Shown here piece by piece: positions 5,887-7,806 of a stretch of DNA of 7,806 nucleotides. Both the position numbers and the translations under genes were made by a program. Each line of letters opens with the position of its first letter. Positions within the stretch are counted from its first letter, which is position 1. Source of the stretch: Bacteroidales bacterium (GTDB lineage: Bacteria > Bacteroidota > Bacteroidia > Bacteroidales > UBA932). Under the pieces are notes generated by a model. It did not search any database, had not been told where the DNA came from, and saw nothing but the letters and a program-made list of their open reading frames with translations. Location: NCBI GenBank assembly GCA_017538685.1, contig JAFYIK010000093.1, forward strand, positions 1 to 7,806. The letters run 5' to 3'.

Positions 5887-7806
5887 ATGAAAAAGATATT
5901 TGCCATCATAACTCTTTTCGCCCTCGCAATCAGCGCCGGGGCGAAGGATTTCAAGGTCTCAAGCCCGTCGGGCGACCTCAAAGTGACCGTTTCAGTCACG
6001 GACAGCACACGTTACACCCTCGAAGTGAAAGGCATAACGGTGCTGAAAGACTGCGCGATCGCGATGGAGCTCGAAGACGGCAGGGTGCTCGGAGTCGGCA
6101 GCAAAATCCGCAAAGACACCCGCGGCAGCAGGACTGAATCGATAGTGGCCCCGCTTTACCGCCAGGCCTCTTTCGACGCGACTTACAACTACATCCGCTT
6201 AAGCTACGACGGCGATTATATCCTCCAGTTCAGGGCCTATAACGACGGCGTGGCTTATCGTTTCGTAACCTCCTTCGCCAGTGATGTGGTGGTGAAAAAC
6301 GAGACCGTAGAATTCAACTTCGCGGACAAATATCCGCTCGTGATTCCTATGGTCCCGAAGAGGGAAGACCGTTATGAAACCTCCTTCGAGGCGTGCTACA
6401 CCGAGACTGAAGTGGGTCACGCAAGCGAGGATCTCGCCTTCCTTCCGTGCCTCGTGAGGGTGCCTGGAGCAGGGAACCTGATGATGATGGAATCGGACGT
6501 GGAGGACTATCCGGGAATCTTCGTCAAGCAGACCGAAAAGGGCCTCACCTCCGAGTTCCCTCCCGTGCCGCTGAAGTTCAAGGTGGGCGGCGGCGGAGCT
6601 CACAGGCCGGACGGCTATTCGGACGTAATCGCCCGCACGAAAGGCTCGCGCAGTTACCCTTGGCGCATCGTGGCCTATGCCCCCGAAGACAAAGATCTCC
6701 CCACCAACAATATGGTCTATCAGACGGCCAGCCCTTCGAAGGTGGACGACGTCAGCTGGATCACCCCCGGCCACAGCACCTGGGACTGGTGGAACGCCTC
6801 GCTGCTCTGGAACGTGCCCTTCAAGTCCGGCATCAACACTGAGACCTACAAATACCATATCGACTTCGCCGAGAACAACAACATCGAATACGTTATAGTG
6901 GACGACGGCTGGTACAAGAACTTCGACCCTATGCAGCAGTCGGACGAGATCGACATCAAGGCTCTCTGCGACTATGCCCGCGAGTCGAACGTGAAGCTCA
7001 TCCTCTGGATGGCTTACACACCGTTCGTGAGCAACGCCGAGGCAATCTGCGAATACTATTCGAAGCTCGGAGTGTACGGCTTCAAGATCGATTTCTTCGA
7101 CGGCCAGTACCAGACCATCACCAACCAGGTCTATGATATGGCCGAGATTACGGCGCGCTACCGCCTGATAGTGGACTTCCACGGCCTCAAGCCTTCCGGT
7201 CTCAACAGGACCTACCCGAACGTGGTGAACTTCGAGGGTGTCTTCGGCCTGGAGAACTGCAAGTGGAGCACCATCGACGTGGATATGCCTCGCAACCAGG
7301 TCAGCATCCCGTATCTCCGTATGGCCGCCGCCCCCATCGACTTCACTCAGGGCGCTATGCGCAACGGCAGCAAGGGCGAGTACGCGATGAACTTCAACCA
7401 CCCGATGAGTATGGGCACGAGAGCCTGCCAGATAGCGATGTACATAGTCTACGACTCACCGCTGGTGATGCTCTGCGACAGCCCGTCGGCCTACCTCGAA
7501 GACCAGCCCACGCTCGACTTCATTATGAGCATCCCTACCGTGTTCGAGTCCACCGAAGTGCTGGAGGGCAAACTCGGCGAGTACATAGTTACGAAGCGCG
7601 AAAAAGACGGCAAGTACTATGTGGGCGCGATGACCAACTGGGAGGCGCGCGACCTCACCATCAATCTCGACTTCCTTCCGCAGGGAGAATGGCTCGCGAA
7701 CATCTATCGCGACGGCAAGAATGCGGACACAATAGGCAAAGACCATAAAATCGAATCGTTCGTGGTGAGCGGGGGCTCCCTGCTGAGCGTGCATCTCGCT
7801 CCCGGC
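5887..7806 (+). CDS. Secreted GH97 alpha-glycosidase, retaining (alpha-galactosidase-like) type; 3' end outside window
   Basis: This 640-codon open frame runs off the right edge. GH97 proteins usually end shortly after an LAPGGG-type motif, and the window stops at HLAPG, so only a few residues are probably missing. A signal peptide (MKKIF, hydrophobic core, AGA-KD with cleavage likely after Ala19) lacks a lipobox Cys, so the enzyme should be periplasmic or exported. The order is an N-terminal beta-sandwich (about 20-270, with AYNDGVAYRF), a TIM barrel (about 280-540, with STWDWWN, IVDDGWY and LILWMAY), and a C-terminal beta domain. KIDFFD carries Asp402, matching the nucleophile of retaining GH97 enzymes. 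Glu456 in FEGVFGLE fits the acid/base and Glu450 a calcium ligand. HG at 432-433 replaces the HE that carries the base in inverting SusB-type enzymes. These matches are from remembered alignments. Substrate is likely an alpha-galactoside or a related sugar, not starch, but is unproven. No susC/susD is visible nearby. Confidence 0.92.
   Translation, partial: MKKIFAIITLFALAISAGAKDFKVSSPSGDLKVTVSVTDSTRYTLEVKGITVLKDCAIAMELEDGRVLGVGSKIRKDTRGSRTESIVAPLYRQASFDATYNYIRLSYDGDYILQFRAYNDGVAYRFVTSFASDVVVKNETVEFNFADKYPLVIPMVPKREDRYETSFEACYTETEVGHASEDLAFLPCLVRVPGAGNLMMMESDVEDYPGIFVKQTEKGLTSEFPPVPLKFKVGGGGAHRPDGYSDVIARTKGSRSYPWRIVAYAPEDKDLPTNNMVYQTASPSKVDDVSWITPGHSTWDWWNASLLWNVPFKSGINTETYKYHIDFAENNNIEYVIVDDGWYKNFDPMQQSDEIDIKALCDYARESNVKLILWMAYTPFVSNAEAICEYYSKLGVYGFKIDFFDGQYQTITNQVYDMAEITARYRLIVDFHGLKPSGLNRTYPNVVNFEGVFGLENCKWSTIDVDMPRNQVSIPYLRMAAAPIDFTQGAMRNGSKGEYAMNFNHPMSMGTRACQIAMYIVYDSPLVMLCDSPSAYLEDQPTLDFIMSIPTVFESTEVLEGKLGEYIVTKREKDGKYYVGAMTNWEARDLTINLDFLPQGEWLANIYRDGKNADTIGKDHKIESFVVSGGSLLSVHLAPG

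Noticed and set aside
6199..7401. Long open frame (400 codons) on the minus strand opposite the GH97 gene
   Set aside because: It lies wholly within a well-supported GH97 gene, its translation is a low-information His/Val/Ala/Glu-rich shadow with no recognisable motif, and codon bias on the + strand explains the missing stops.

Overview
The window reads as a chromosomal segment of a moderately high-GC member of the Bacteroidota, most likely order Bacteroidales. The evidence is a GH97 glycoside hydrolase, a Bacteroidota-style class A penicillin-binding protein, a TAnnTTTG-type promoter element, and A/T-rich rather than strong Shine-Dalgarno sequence before most starts. A closer placement (for example Rikenellaceae/Alistipes-like or an uncultured gut or rumen lineage) is only a guess.

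Layout, all on the + strand and almost without gaps: (1) the C-terminal two thirds of a class A PBP (PBP1A type), cut by the left window edge; (2) an alpha/beta hydrolase with an intact Ser-Asp-His triad; (3) a MurF-type Mur ligase whose usual UDP-substrate-binding N-domain is replaced by three membrane segments; (4) a D-Ala-D-Ala ligase (ATP-grasp) of a divergent subfamily, with a Gly-Ala-Lys pentapeptide expansion next to its active-site loop; (5) PrmC/HemK, the release-factor glutamine methyltransferase, carrying a palindromic repeat in its reading frame; (6) a secreted GH97 alpha-glycosidase, cut by the right edge a few residues before its expected end. Junctions from gene 1 to gene 5 are 1 nt, a 1-nt overlap, 6 nt and 3 nt, so genes 1-5 look like one operon. 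The GH97 gene begins 18 nt after prmC and has a plausible promoter of its own inside the end of prmC.

Genes 3 and 4 would make D-Ala-D-Ala and join it to a peptidoglycan precursor, and gene 1 would polymerise and cross-link the finished lipid II. The hydrolase has no assigned role but is embedded in this set. PrmC and GH97 are probably passengers functionally.

Beyond the genes, four things stand out. CATG does not occur anywhere in the window (about 30 expected from composition), and codons before Met ATG never end in C. The MurF-type ligase is membrane-tethered. The Ddl loop is expanded. The prmC repeat is an in-frame palindrome. I see no tRNA, rRNA, CRISPR array, insertion sequence or clear terminator, and no non-coding stretch longer than about 20 bases.
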